64,000 nucleotides of DNA, taken from Gp6-AA40 sp036802945. GTDB lineage: Bacteria > Acidobacteriota > Vicinamibacteria > Vicinamibacterales > UBA2999. The position numbers and the translations under genes are program-made. Location: assembly GCA_036802945.1 (NCBI GenBank), contig DAIRVG010000011.1:8890-72889 (forward strand), in the 5' to 3' direction. How positions within the stretch are numbered: position 1 is the stretch's first letter; each line of letters starts with the position of its first letter. Positions 8,485 through 16,470 of this stretch are shown here, one piece after another. The notes beneath the pieces are model-generated. The model saw nothing but the letters and a program-made list of their open reading frames with translations, made no database searches and was not told the DNA's origin.

Positions 8485-9522
8485 CTACTTCGACGGTTTG
8501 TTCGCGCCTTCTGCGGCTCTCTTCTCTTCGGCCCGAGCTCCAGCGAGAGTGTTATACAAGCCGTAATTCCCCTCGTGGCACGCGTGCTCGAACAGCGGGC
8601 CGATACTCTTCTTCCAGGGCGTCTCTGCGGTCCAGGGTTTTGCCCACGTCGCGGGATCGTCGACCGTGAATTGATAACGCATCGTGTCCTCGGCCACGCG
8701 TGTGAAGCGCTCGGTGAGACGCATGTTCTCGCTCGCTCCCTGGAACGCCGTCTTGTCGGTGAAATTCGTGGTCTCGATGACCAGCGTATTGCCCTCCCAA
8801 CGGCCACGCGAGCTTCCCATCATCTGGCGGATGCTTTGTGGCATCTGTGGACGCCCGTCCAGCGGGATGATGCGGACGTCATGCAGCATCTCGACGAGAA
8901 TCATCACGTATCCAGGGATCTGTACAAATTGATAGTTGTTGTTATAGGCGCCGGCGAGCATTGGCGGCCCGTCGCGGTCCATGAGGATGCAACGGACGCT
9001 CAACGACTGGTTCTGTACGGCGTCGGTGGCGGCGCCCATTCGCTTTCTCGCCTCCGCACGCTCGGCAGCTCTCTTCTGTCCTGCCGCTGTCATGGGAGGA
9101 ATTCTCCCACCGGCCGGATCCACGATCATCGACGTGCGCAGGTTCAACGCGAACCCTCCCTGGCTGCGGTCCAACCCGAACTGCGTAAAGTCATAGTGCA
9201 CATCGAGGATGGTTCCGGGTTCGGTCTGCTCACCTTCGACTTCGGCTGCCTTCTTGATAAGTTCGAGCGCTTCCTCTTGTGTAAAAAAGTCCTTGTTGAC
9301 GTCCTTCGGCCGCTCGAGAGGCGTATACGTCGTGTTGGTCCAGAAGCCCTGCAGATCGGGCTGGCCATCCGGTGTACGCGGCTGAGTGTACGGCTTCGCC
9401 GGCGTTCCGTTCGTTTTCGCGGCGGCCGACGTCGCCTGGCCGGCTGCCGGCATCGTCGGCAACAACATGCCCGCGATCAGAACGATCAGACCGCTTGCTG
9501 AAACGAGAAATCGATGGTTCAT
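8485..9522 (-). CDS. Exported WEG-family protein (uncharacterised)
   Basis: ATG 9522 follows GGGAG and gives 345 residues; a GTG at 9540 is in frame but lies before the ribosome site. The signal peptide ends near MPAAGQA. The mature N-terminus TPDGQPDLQGFWTNTTYTPL and the late motif GRWEGNTLVIETTNFTDKTA mark a family common in Acidobacteria, with no known function. The conserved WEG-TLV-ET strand followed by FT resembles a lipocalin-like barrel (inference). It shares the motif with neighbours at 9545, 38519 and 39555. It lies 14 nt upstream of the DUF6152 start, so the pair is probably one transcript. Confidence 0.7.
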   Translation of the reverse strand: MNHRFLVSASGLIVLIAGMLLPTMPAAGQATSAAAKTNGTPAKPYTQPRTPDGQPDLQGFWTNTTYTPLERPKDVNKDFFTQEEALELIKKAAEVEGEQTEPGTILDVHYDFTQFGLDRSQGGFALNLRTSMIVDPAGGRIPPMTAAGQKRAAERAEARKRMGAATDAVQNQSLSVRCILMDRDGPPMLAGAYNNNYQFVQIPGYVMILVEMLHDVRIIPLDGRPQMPQSIRQMMGSSRGRWEGNTLVIETTNFTDKTAFQGASENMRLTERFTRVAEDTMRYQFTVDDPATWAKPWTAETPWKKSIGPLFEHACHEGNYGLYNTLAGARAEEKRAAEGANKPSK

Positions 9523-9544
9523 CTCGAATCTCCCTTTCACCTTG

Positions 9545-10363
9545 TCACTTGCCCGGCTGTTTGCGGAGATGCCCGTAGATCAAGTCTTCGACAAATTCCA
9601 CGCACCTGAAATCCATGATCTGCGCACTCTTGTCCAGGCGCCGATAGATGGGCATGCTCATCTTCCACGGACGCGTGAACACTTTCGGGTCCTCGATCGT
9701 CGCTTCGTACAGGAGATGGTCGGGGCCCGTGGCGGTAAAACGTTCGACCACGTGCAGTGCGTCGCTATGGAAGTTTCCGGCCCTGTCGAACCAGGTCTGG
9801 TCGTTGAAGCCCGTGGTGTCGACCACCAGCGTTTCCCCCTCCCAGCGCCCGTTCGACCAGCCCATCCAGCTATCGGCTGGGGCCTCTTTGTGATCGTCCA
9901 TGTAGATCGTGCGGACCGCACGCGCAAACGTGTGGACCATCATGATGTACTTCTGGGTCTGAATGATCTGGAATGGGAAAGGCATATAGGTGGCGCGTGG
10001 CACACCCGGCAGATAGCATTTGATTTCAGGATCCAGGGTCAACCGTTTCTCAAAGTTCTCCTTCTTTTTCGCTGCCGCCGCCGGCTGGTACGGGATCGGG
10101 CCACCCTCCACGACGCCCATACCCGGAGGCACCGCGGCAGCCGCACCGAGTGCGGTCACGATCCCAGGCGCCGCCGCATGGCCCTCGACGTCCCAACTCG
10201 CTTCGTTGAGCGCCTGCCAGATCCCATTCAAGTTGGGTTTGCCATCCGCTGAACGCGGCGCCTTATAAGTGGAGGTCTGACCAGCCGCTCCTGTCGCGCA
10301 CAACCACAGGACGGTCGCCATGGCGACTGGAACAATCGTCGATCGTCTGAAGCGATCGCGCAT
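9545..10363 (-). CDS. Exported WEG-family protein (uncharacterised)
   Basis: A 272-residue protein using ATG 10363; ATG 10384 is also possible. The leader ends at ATGAAGQT and the mature N-terminus SADGKPNLNGIWQALNEASW matches the PDLQGFW region of its neighbour. The late block NGRWEGETLVVDTTGFNDQT is the family signature, followed by DALHVVERFTATGPDHLLYE and YEATIEDPKVFTRPW. Two cysteines (IKCYLPG and DFRCVEF) may pair. Function unknown. It begins 22 nt upstream of the next paralogue, so the set 10363 to 8075 is likely one operon with one DUF6152 gene. Confidence 0.7.
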   Translation of the reverse strand: MRDRFRRSTIVPVAMATVLWLCATGAAGQTSTYKAPRSADGKPNLNGIWQALNEASWDVEGHAAAPGIVTALGAAAAVPPGMGVVEGGPIPYQPAAAAKKKENFEKRLTLDPEIKCYLPGVPRATYMPFPFQIIQTQKYIMMVHTFARAVRTIYMDDHKEAPADSWMGWSNGRWEGETLVVDTTGFNDQTWFDRAGNFHSDALHVVERFTATGPDHLLYEATIEDPKVFTRPWKMSMPIYRRLDKSAQIMDFRCVEFVEDLIYGHLRKQPGK

Positions 10364-10495
10364 CTGATAGATTTCTCGATGCATCACGGCCATTGAGTAG
10401 CACCGCAAATTCAGCAGTTGTTTCGGCTGCCGGGCTATTGAACGCCCCCATGGGCGTCTAGTCAAGACAATTGCGGCGCATGCAAGAAGTGTTGC

Positions 10496-10501
10496 TAGAA
10501 T
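10496..10501 (+). promoter_or_regulatory. Putative leaderless -10 element (TAGAAT)
   Basis: TGC-TAGAAT ends 6 nt before GTG 10508, with TTGCGG at 10471-10476 as a possible -35 (19-nt spacer). No Shine-Dalgarno sequence fits between, so the transcript is likely leaderless. Confidence 0.45.
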
Positions 10502-10507
10502 CGGCCC

Positions 10508-11404
10508 GTGCTTTCCAGAAGAGAGATGCTTTTGGCTCCCCTGGCCGTGATGGCCGCGAAAACGGCCTTTGCCGCCGGGAAGATGACCCTCGCCATTCAC
10601 CAGAACACGTCCGCCGGCGCCGGCTATCGAAAGTCGCTCGAAGGCTGGTCTCGCGCGGGAATCAAATACGTCGAAATCACGAACGGGCTTCTGGACGAGT
10701 TTCTGAAAACCGAGACCCTGCCAGCCGCTCGTCGAGTCCTCACCGACCTGGGGCTGACGCCGGTCAGCGGTGCGTGCGGCGTGGGCGGTCTCTGGGAGCC
10801 GAATCCCAATCGCGCCGCATCACTCGAGAATTTCAAGAAACGTTGCGAGATGTTCGCAACGCTTGGACTGACCCGCATTTATGCTCCAACCGCCACCACT
10901 CAGAAATTCACGCCGGACGACTACAAGGCCGGCGCGGACAACATGCGCGAGGTCGGGGAGATTGCCAAGCAGTTCGGCATGGTCGCCATGGCCGAGGCCG
11001 TCCGCGCGTCGACGTTCATCTCGACGCTGACCACGCTCCTGCGAATGACGCGCGAAGCCGCGCATCCGAACATGGCGCCCTTGCTCGATTTCTATCACTT
11101 CTGGTCTGGCCTCAACAAACTCGAGGATCTCGATCTGATTCGTCCCCGTGAAATCGGGCACGTGCACTTTCAGGATGTGCCCGACATGCCGCGAGAGTTG
11201 TTGGACAACACGACGCGGTTCATTCCCGGCGATGGCATTGCTCCCCTGACCGCGATCCTGCGGAAGCTCTCGAGCAAGGAATATGCGGGTCCCCTCTCCG
11301 TCGAGCTTTTCCTGCCGAAATTTCAGCAAGGCGATCCTTTTGAAATAGCGCGCGAGATCCGCCAGAAAGCGGAAAACGTCATGCGTCGGGCGCGCGTGAT
11401 GTGA
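10508..11404 (+). CDS. Exported sugar-phosphate isomerase/epimerase-like TIM barrel
   Basis: A 298-residue protein from GTG 10508. The N-terminus has SRREM plus a hydrophobic stretch to AFA, resembling a Tat or Sec leader. The remainder has the AP-endonuclease-2/xylose-isomerase-like barrel pattern: YVEITNGLLDEFL, GLTPVSGACGVGGLW, RIYAPTATTQKF, MAEAV, LLDFYHFWSG, IGHVHFQDVPD and PLSVELFLPKF. The His, Asp and Glu in HVHFQD and SVELF are the usual metal ligands. Such exported epimerase-like proteins are common in Acidobacteria and their substrates are mostly unknown. Divergent from the WEG operon. Confidence 0.75.
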   Translation: MLSRREMLLAPLAVMAAKTAFAAGKMTLAIHQNTSAGAGYRKSLEGWSRAGIKYVEITNGLLDEFLKTETLPAARRVLTDLGLTPVSGACGVGGLWEPNPNRAASLENFKKRCEMFATLGLTRIYAPTATTQKFTPDDYKAGADNMREVGEIAKQFGMVAMAEAVRASTFISTLTTLLRMTREAAHPNMAPLLDFYHFWSGLNKLEDLDLIRPREIGHVHFQDVPDMPRELLDNTTRFIPGDGIAPLTAILRKLSSKEYAGPLSVELFLPKFQQGDPFEIAREIRQKAENVMRRARVM

Positions 11405-11582
11405 TCGAGGTTCAGGCACGCGGCCTCACCAGGCCGCCGGCCGGCGCAGGGGGAGGACACACGATATGAATCCGCTTTGCCATCCCGTTATCCGATCAAG
11501 TTGAACGTCGTCGGGGTCAGGCCATGACGCCGGCGGAAAGGTCAGAGCCCCAGGCCTGCGTTACGCACGGGAGGAAGACAAC

Positions 11583-12599
11583 ATGCGGCACACAAGCATA
11601 ATGAAATGCCTGATCGGCATCATCCTCGTTGCGGCGATTGGATCGACTCGAGAAGAGGGAATCATCGCTCAAGGAAGTAGCGACCCGAATGTCGCGCCTA
11701 ATCCGTATCGCGTGGACGAGGGGTGGGCGAAGCTGGCCGAGGGTCGCAAGTGGGGCGCGGCGGTGGGCGTTGACATCGATCGCGACGGGAGGAGCGTCTG
11801 GGTGTTCGATCGCTGCGCCACGGCCGACGATTGCTCCGGTTCGAACCTTGCGCCGATCCAGAAATTCGATGCGTCCGGCCGTCTTGTCGCGAGCTTTGGC
11901 GCCGGAATGTTCAACTACCCGCACGGTCTCTTTGTCGATCGCGATGACAACGTCTGGGTGTCCGACGGGAGGGCAAAAAACGGCAAGGGCCACACGGTCA
12001 TGAAATTCAGTCCCGCGGGAGCGCTCTTGATGACCCTGGGCAAGCCCGGGGTGCCAGGCGCGGGGCCGGATACGTTCAACGGGCCCTCTGACATCTTGAT
12101 TGCGCCGAACGGCGACATCTTCGTCGCAGATGGCCATGGCGGTGACACGAACGCACGGATTGTGAAGCTGTCAAAGGATGGGAAATTCATCAAGGCGTGG
12201 GGAAAGAAAGGTTCAGGGCCCGGCGAGTTCGACTCGCCGCACGGTCTTGCTATGGATTCCGCCGGGCGGCTCTTCGTCGCCGACCGCTCGAACAGCCGCA
12301 TCCAGGTGTTCAACCAGGACGGTCAATTCCTCTTTGAATGGCGGCAATTCGGCCGGCCGAGCGGCGTCTTCATCGACAAGAAGGACGTGATTTACGTCGC
12401 CGACTCGCAATCGACTGAACAGGCGAATCCGGGCTACAAGCAAGGCATTCGGATCGGGAGTGCCAAGGACGGCAAGGTCGCAGCCTTCATCCCGTGGACT
12501 GAAACGAACACGCTGGAAGGCGTCGCGGCGGATGACCAGGGAAATGTCTATGGGGGCTACACGAACACGTTGAATTTTCGACGGTTCGTGAAAAAGTGA
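11583..12599 (+). CDS. Exported NHL-repeat propeller protein
   Basis: A 338-residue protein from ATG 11583 behind GGGAGGAA. A signal peptide covers about residues 1-28. Propeller blades are recognisable: GVDIDRDGRSVWVFDRC, GLFVDRDDNVWVSDG, ILIAPNGDIFVADGHGG, GLAMDSAGRLFVADRSNSR and GVFIDKKDVIYVADSQS. This is the same fold as the 2370 protein, but the sequences differ enough that they are not a recent duplication. Two cysteines at CATADDC may be disulfide-linked. The stop codon overlaps the start of the VOC gene (TGATG), so translation is coupled. Confidence 0.75.
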   Translation: MRHTSIMKCLIGIILVAAIGSTREEGIIAQGSSDPNVAPNPYRVDEGWAKLAEGRKWGAAVGVDIDRDGRSVWVFDRCATADDCSGSNLAPIQKFDASGRLVASFGAGMFNYPHGLFVDRDDNVWVSDGRAKNGKGHTVMKFSPAGALLMTLGKPGVPGAGPDTFNGPSDILIAPNGDIFVADGHGGDTNARIVKLSKDGKFIKAWGKKGSGPGEFDSPHGLAMDSAGRLFVADRSNSRIQVFNQDGQFLFEWRQFGRPSGVFIDKKDVIYVADSQSTEQANPGYKQGIRIGSAKDGKVAAFIPWTETNTLEGVAADDQGNVYGGYTNTLNFRRFVKK

Positions 12600-12997
12600 T
12601 GCCGTTGAGTTCTCAAGCGGACATCATTCGCGGTGCTCCCTACTTCCCAGTCCCGGATGTATCGAGCATCGGAACCTACTATCGCGACGCGCTCGGCTTT
12701 CAGTGCGAGTATTCGGCTGGCAACCCCCCGGAATTTGCTGTCTATAGTCGAAACGGTTCCCCTGTCATGTTCCGGCGTGTTCCAGAGCCAGGCCTGATCT
12801 GTCCAAATGAGGCGCAGGGAGGCACCTGGGATGTCTTCTTTTGGGTGAACGACGTTGAGGCGCTGCACGCTGAACTTGTAACCAAAGGCGCGGTCATCGT
12901 CTATCCGCCAGTGATTCAGCCGTACGGGATGAAGGAGTTCGCGATAAGAGATCCGAATGGCTATGTGTTGGGCTTCGGTCAAACATGGCCGGCTTGA
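12599..12997 (+). CDS. VOC-family (glyoxalase/bleomycin-resistance fold) protein
   Basis: A 132-residue protein whose ATG overlaps the preceding stop by one base; GTG 12596 is an alternative. Two beta-alpha-beta-beta-beta modules are visible: PYFPVPDVSSIGTYYRDALG with VYSRNGSPVMFRR, and VFFWVNDVEALHAELVTKGA with KEFAIRDPNGYVLGFGQ. The final DPNGY turn is the usual end of VOC domains. Metal ligands (His or Glu on the strands) are poorly defined, so enzyme activity is uncertain. Cytoplasmic; co-translated with an exported propeller. Confidence 0.8.
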   Translation: MPLSSQADIIRGAPYFPVPDVSSIGTYYRDALGFQCEYSAGNPPEFAVYSRNGSPVMFRRVPEPGLICPNEAQGGTWDVFFWVNDVEALHAELVTKGAVIVYPPVIQPYGMKEFAIRDPNGYVLGFGQTWPA

Positions 12998-13092
12998 GTG
13001 GCGGGGCGGGTCGCCCCGTCTGTCTGGACAGCGTTGAGGAGCGCGACCGTCCGTCGCGAATAACGCCAAATGCGTCACACAAGGAGATTCCA

Positions 13093-13581
13093 ATGAAGCA
13101 CATGACTCGATGGGCGATGATCAACCTGGTGTTAGTGGCCCTTCTCGCATTGTTTGCTGTCGCGGTGACCGTCTCCGGTCAATCCTCGACAACGGGCAAT
13201 CCACTCGTGGGCGCGTGGAGGGTGACAGAGACCGTGGATGCGAACGGGTCGGCGATTACCAATCCTCAACCCGGTCTGTACATCTTCGCGAAGCAACATT
13301 ACAGCTTCACGCGCATCCAGGGCACCAAGCCGCTGCCTAACTATCCGTCGAACGACAAGGCGACCGAGGCGGACAAGGCCGCGGTGTTCAATGCGCTGTA
13401 CCTCAACACCGGCACGTACACGGTGACCGGGAAGATGCTGGCCACGAAAGCCATGGTGGCTAAGAGCGCGTTCGCCATAGGCGGCGCCGGAAACCAGTAC
13501 GACTTCAATGTGACGGGGAACACGCTCGTACTTACCCAGAAACCAGCGGGAGCCGTCATAAAACTGGTCCGCCTTGAATAG
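13093..13581 (+). CDS. Exported lipocalin-like protein
   Basis: ATG 13093 follows AAGGAG and gives 162 residues. The leader runs to about TVSGQ. The mature chain opens with NPLVGAWRVTETVDANG and continues GLYIFAKQHYSFTRI, TGTYTVTGKMLATKAM and GNTLVLTQK, matching the lipocalin-like fold in which GxW is the first-strand signature. Such proteins bind small hydrophobic ligands; the ligand here is unknown. The downstream metallo-beta-lactamase-fold gene starts inside the last codons (TTG 13574), an 8-bp overlap. Confidence 0.7.
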   Translation: MKHMTRWAMINLVLVALLALFAVAVTVSGQSSTTGNPLVGAWRVTETVDANGSAITNPQPGLYIFAKQHYSFTRIQGTKPLPNYPSNDKATEADKAAVFNALYLNTGTYTVTGKMLATKAMVAKSAFAIGGAGNQYDFNVTGNTLVLTQKPAGAVIKLVRLE

Positions 13582-14617
13582 CATCCCTGCGCTTGCCATC
13601 GTCTTCAGCCTTGCTGCCACCAGCGTGTCCGCCCAACAGGGGCCGGCGGCAAGGGACTTTGACGCGGAGATTCGAGCCGCGATGCAGTCGGCCAAGACCG
13701 CGGCGGCGTTCGAGTTTCTCGGCACGCTGGTCCGGACGTGCCTCTTGCCTCAGAGCGGTGGCGAAGACACGAGGGACGTACTCCCGAACTACGTCACGAA
13801 CCCCGCCAGCGTACCCGCGCGTGACACCTGGTACGCGGACCCCGCGAAGGTCTACGACAATCTCTACTTCGTCGGCGGCAAGGTTCATTCGGCCTGGGCG
13901 TTGACGACGACCGACGGGATCATCCTCATCGATACGATCTTTCCGTACAACTCCGAGGAGCTGATCGTCGGCGGTTTGAAGAAGCTCGGCCTCGATGCCA
14001 AAAACATCAAGTACGTGCTCATCTCCCACGCTCACGGCGACCACATAGGTGGCGCCGAGATGCTGCAGGCCCGGTATGGCGCCCGCGTCGTCATGGGCGC
14101 GCCTGACTGGGATGCGGTCGCGAAGTATCCGAACCGGTACAAGACGATGTCGCCAAAGCGCGACATCGTCGCCACCGACGGCATGAAGATCACACTTGGC
14201 GGGACCACTGTGACCACATGGCTGACTCCTGGCCATACCCCAGGCACGATGTCCTACACCTTCAGCGTGTTGGACAGACGCAAGCCGGTCAACGTCGCCT
14301 ATTCCGGTGGCACAGCGTTCAATTTCGTAAACAACACACCGGATCCCGGCATCAAGAATTTCCAGACGTACATCGAGTCGGCGCAGCACATGGCGGCGAA
14401 AGCTGCCGCTACGGGCGCAACCGTCCTCCTCTCCAACCATTCGGAGTTCGATCAGGCGTTCAACAAGAACAGGATGCTTGGCGGTCGCGGTGACGGTCCG
14501 CATCCGTACGAGCTCGGGGCCGAATGGGTCCAGCGCTATTTTCAGGTTATGCAAGGTTGCGCGAGGGCAGCGCAGCTCGGACTGGAACAGAAGCTGGCAG
14601 ATGCGCGCAAGCGGTAG
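13574..14617 (+). CDS. Exported metallo-beta-lactamase-fold hydrolase, subclass-B3-like
   Basis: A 347-residue protein from TTG 13574 with a leader ending SVSAQQ. The zinc-site motif is YVLISHAHGDHIGGAEML (HxHxDH), followed by TPGHTPGTM (metal His) and a late LLSNHSEFD. This layout with GHTPG and a C-terminal His resembles subclass B3 lactamases and related periplasmic hydrolases. Whether it attacks beta-lactams cannot be told. A CLLP cysteine precedes the barrel. It overlaps the lipocalin-like gene and abuts the outer-membrane protein at 14618. A paralogue is at 16471. Confidence 0.8.
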   Translation: MNSIPALAIVFSLAATSVSAQQGPAARDFDAEIRAAMQSAKTAAAFEFLGTLVRTCLLPQSGGEDTRDVLPNYVTNPASVPARDTWYADPAKVYDNLYFVGGKVHSAWALTTTDGIILIDTIFPYNSEELIVGGLKKLGLDAKNIKYVLISHAHGDHIGGAEMLQARYGARVVMGAPDWDAVAKYPNRYKTMSPKRDIVATDGMKITLGGTTVTTWLTPGHTPGTMSYTFSVLDRRKPVNVAYSGGTAFNFVNNTPDPGIKNFQTYIESAQHMAAKAAATGATVLLSNHSEFDQAFNKNRMLGGRGDGPHPYELGAEWVQRYFQVMQGCARAAQLGLEQKLADARKR

Positions 14618-15241
14618 ATGACAAACGACATGAACAAGCTGGCCCTCGTCTGCGCCATCGCCGGCCTCGTTGTTGCGCAGCCGGGTTCGGCGCTCGCGCA
14701 GCCGACATCGGATCGATTCGAATTGGGCGTCCAGGTGTCGTCGGTGATCTCGAGCCAGTTCGACGCCACCGACGTCGGGCTCGGCGGTCGGTTTGCGTGG
14801 CATCCAGTTGAACCGCTCGGAATCGAATCGGAGATCAACCTCTATCCGGGAGATTTTCCGGACCAGCGCGCGTTCAGTCGTGGTCGCGTCGAGGGTCTGT
14901 TCGGTGTCACGGTGGGGCCTCGGTTCGGCCGTCTCAGGCCCTTCGCAAGGCTGCGGTCAGGGTTCCTGAGTATTCGCGAAGCGCCGCGGCCATTCCCCTG
15001 CATTCTGATCTTCCCGCCACCGCTGTCATGCGCGCTCGCTTCGGGGCGCACGCTCCTGGCATTCGACATTGGAGGTGGCGTCGACGTGTTCGCGACGCAA
15101 AGGACATTCGTTCGCGTTGACGCCGGTGATCGCGTCCTGAAGTACCCGGGGCCGGTCTTCGCCAGGAACTCTACGAGGCGAGACGACGCATTCTTCAGCC
15201 ACGACTTCCGGTTCGCAGCCGGTGCCGGTCTGCGGTTTTAG
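14618..15241 (+). CDS. Outer-membrane beta-barrel protein
   Basis: A 207-residue protein starting directly after the preceding stop (ATG 14618; ATG 14630 is a close alternative). The signal peptide ends at ALAQPTS. The mature sequence alternates polar and hydrophobic residues in strands typical of an 8-stranded OmpA/OmpW-like barrel, and ends RFAAGAGLRF with a terminal Phe, the usual signal for outer-membrane insertion. Strands such as FELGVQVSSVISS and LGGRFAWHPVEPLGIESEIN are visible. No ligand or enzymatic role can be assigned. Confidence 0.75.
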   Translation: MTNDMNKLALVCAIAGLVVAQPGSALAQPTSDRFELGVQVSSVISSQFDATDVGLGGRFAWHPVEPLGIESEINLYPGDFPDQRAFSRGRVEGLFGVTVGPRFGRLRPFARLRSGFLSIREAPRPFPCILIFPPPLSCALASGRTLLAFDIGGGVDVFATQRTFVRVDAGDRVLKYPGPVFARNSTRRDDAFFSHDFRFAAGAGLRF

Positions 15242-15305
15242 CCACTCACGCGGACCGGGCACGTCACCTTTGAGGTTTTGTGACGGAAACACGAGGAGAA
15301 AGACG

Positions 15306-16328
15306 ATGAGAGTCAGAGGAGTTGTCGCCTGCATTTGTCTGATCGCGCTGCCATCCGTTGCGACAGGTCAAGGGTCACCGAAGGTCCATGAGCTGAAGGC
15401 ATCGCCCGCCACTGTTCATCGCGGCTTCTTCGACGCGTCCCTCAAGCCGGTTCTGACGATCGACTCTGGCGATATCGTCCGTCTCGAGACCGCCACCGGC
15501 AATCCGCGATATTTCGAGAAGCTCGGCGTACCAAAAGACAAGATTCCGGCCGAGCTCTATGCCGTCTATGAAGGCGTTGAAGGTACGGGGCGAGGTGACC
15601 ACACTCTCAATGGCCCCATAGCCATCCGCGGCGCGGAGCCTGGTGACACGCTCGAGATCCGGATTCGCGCAGTTGACGTGCGACTTCCGATCGCAGGCCA
15701 GGGGTTCGTGCCGAATCGGGGTCTCCTCCCTGACGAGTTCCCGTATGCCAAGGACCGCGTTCTCTGGATTGACATGACCCGCAAGACGGTGGAGTACGCC
15801 CCTGGAGTCGAGGTGCCGGTCAAGCCGTTTTGGGGCGTGATTGGCGTTGCGCCGCCGTCGGGTATGGGACGAGTGCCGAGTGGCCCGCCCAACATATTTG
15901 GTGGGAATCTCGACAACCGGGATCTCGGTGCGGGGAGCACGTTGTATCTGCCTGTTCATGTCTCCGGCGGATTGCTTTCGATCGGGGATGGACATGCCGT
16001 GCAGGGGTACGGCGAGGTATGTCTGTCGGCGGTTGAGGCGTCGCTCAAGGGAGAAATTCAAGTGGTGCTGCACAAGGGGCGCGCCATGCGTTGGCCCCGC
16101 GCCGAAACGGCGACGCACTACATCACGATGGGGCTGAATGCGGATCTCGACGAGGCCGCGAAGATTGCCACGCGCGAGATGCTCGACTTTCTTGTCGAGA
16201 ATAAGGGGCTGTCGCGAGACGACGCGTACATGCTGGCGAGCGCGGCGATGGATCTGGTCGTGACCCAGGCCGTGGACGGGACCAAGGGTATTCACGCCTT
16301 GATGCCGAAGGGAATCTTCCGAAAATAG
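15306..16328 (+). CDS. Exported acetamidase/formamidase family protein
   Basis: ATG 15306 follows GAGGAGAAAG and gives 340 residues with a signal peptide to about VATGQG. The FmdA/AmdA family pattern is clear: GDTLEIRIRAVDVR, a PYAKDRVLWIDM loop, PFWGVIGVAPPSGMGRVPSG and GGNLDNRDLGAGSTLYLPV. This is followed by LSIGDGHAVQGYGEV, in which Asp and His are family-conserved metal or active-site residues. These enzymes hydrolyse formamide or short amides; here export suggests a periplasmic amide substrate. Confidence 0.85.
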   Translation: MRVRGVVACICLIALPSVATGQGSPKVHELKASPATVHRGFFDASLKPVLTIDSGDIVRLETATGNPRYFEKLGVPKDKIPAELYAVYEGVEGTGRGDHTLNGPIAIRGAEPGDTLEIRIRAVDVRLPIAGQGFVPNRGLLPDEFPYAKDRVLWIDMTRKTVEYAPGVEVPVKPFWGVIGVAPPSGMGRVPSGPPNIFGGNLDNRDLGAGSTLYLPVHVSGGLLSIGDGHAVQGYGEVCLSAVEASLKGEIQVVLHKGRAMRWPRAETATHYITMGLNADLDEAAKIATREMLDFLVENKGLSRDDAYMLASAAMDLVVTQAVDGTKGIHALMPKGIFRK

Positions 16329-16346
16329 GTGTGATCACGAAGACGC

Positions 16347-16368
16347 AGGCCGACCTGAAGGTCGGCCT
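16347..16368. repeat. GC-rich hairpin, 10-bp perfect stem
   Basis: AGGCCGACCT pairs with AGGTCGGCCT across a 2-nt loop, just after the formamidase stop. It is a sequence variant of the GGCGGACCT hairpin family and has no T-tract. Confidence 0.75.
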
Positions 16369-16456
16369 CTACGTCCGGCTTTGTAGAGGCGGACCTTCAG
16401 GTCCGCCTAGCCCTCTACGTCCGGCTTTGTAGAGGCGGACCTTCAGGTCCGCCTAG
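16366..16456. repeat. Tandem duplication of a 45-bp unit carrying the palindrome
   Basis: Positions 16366-16410 and 16412-16456 are identical. Each contains AGGCGGACCT-TC-AGGTCCGCCT (16387-16408 and 16433-16454), a perfect 10-bp stem with a 2-nt loop. Two copies without unique spacers rule out a CRISPR array. The unit lies between a formamidase gene and a metallo-beta-lactamase-fold gene. Confidence 0.85.
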
Positions 16457-16470
16457 CAGGGAGGTCAGAA

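Noticed and set aside
11466..11504. Very short open frame with ATG after GGGGGAGGA
   Set aside because: Only 12 codons with no conservation evidence; possibly chance.
16366..16456. CRISPR-like tandem repeat
   Set aside because: Only two units, no unique spacers (1 bp between copies), and no cas genes in the window.
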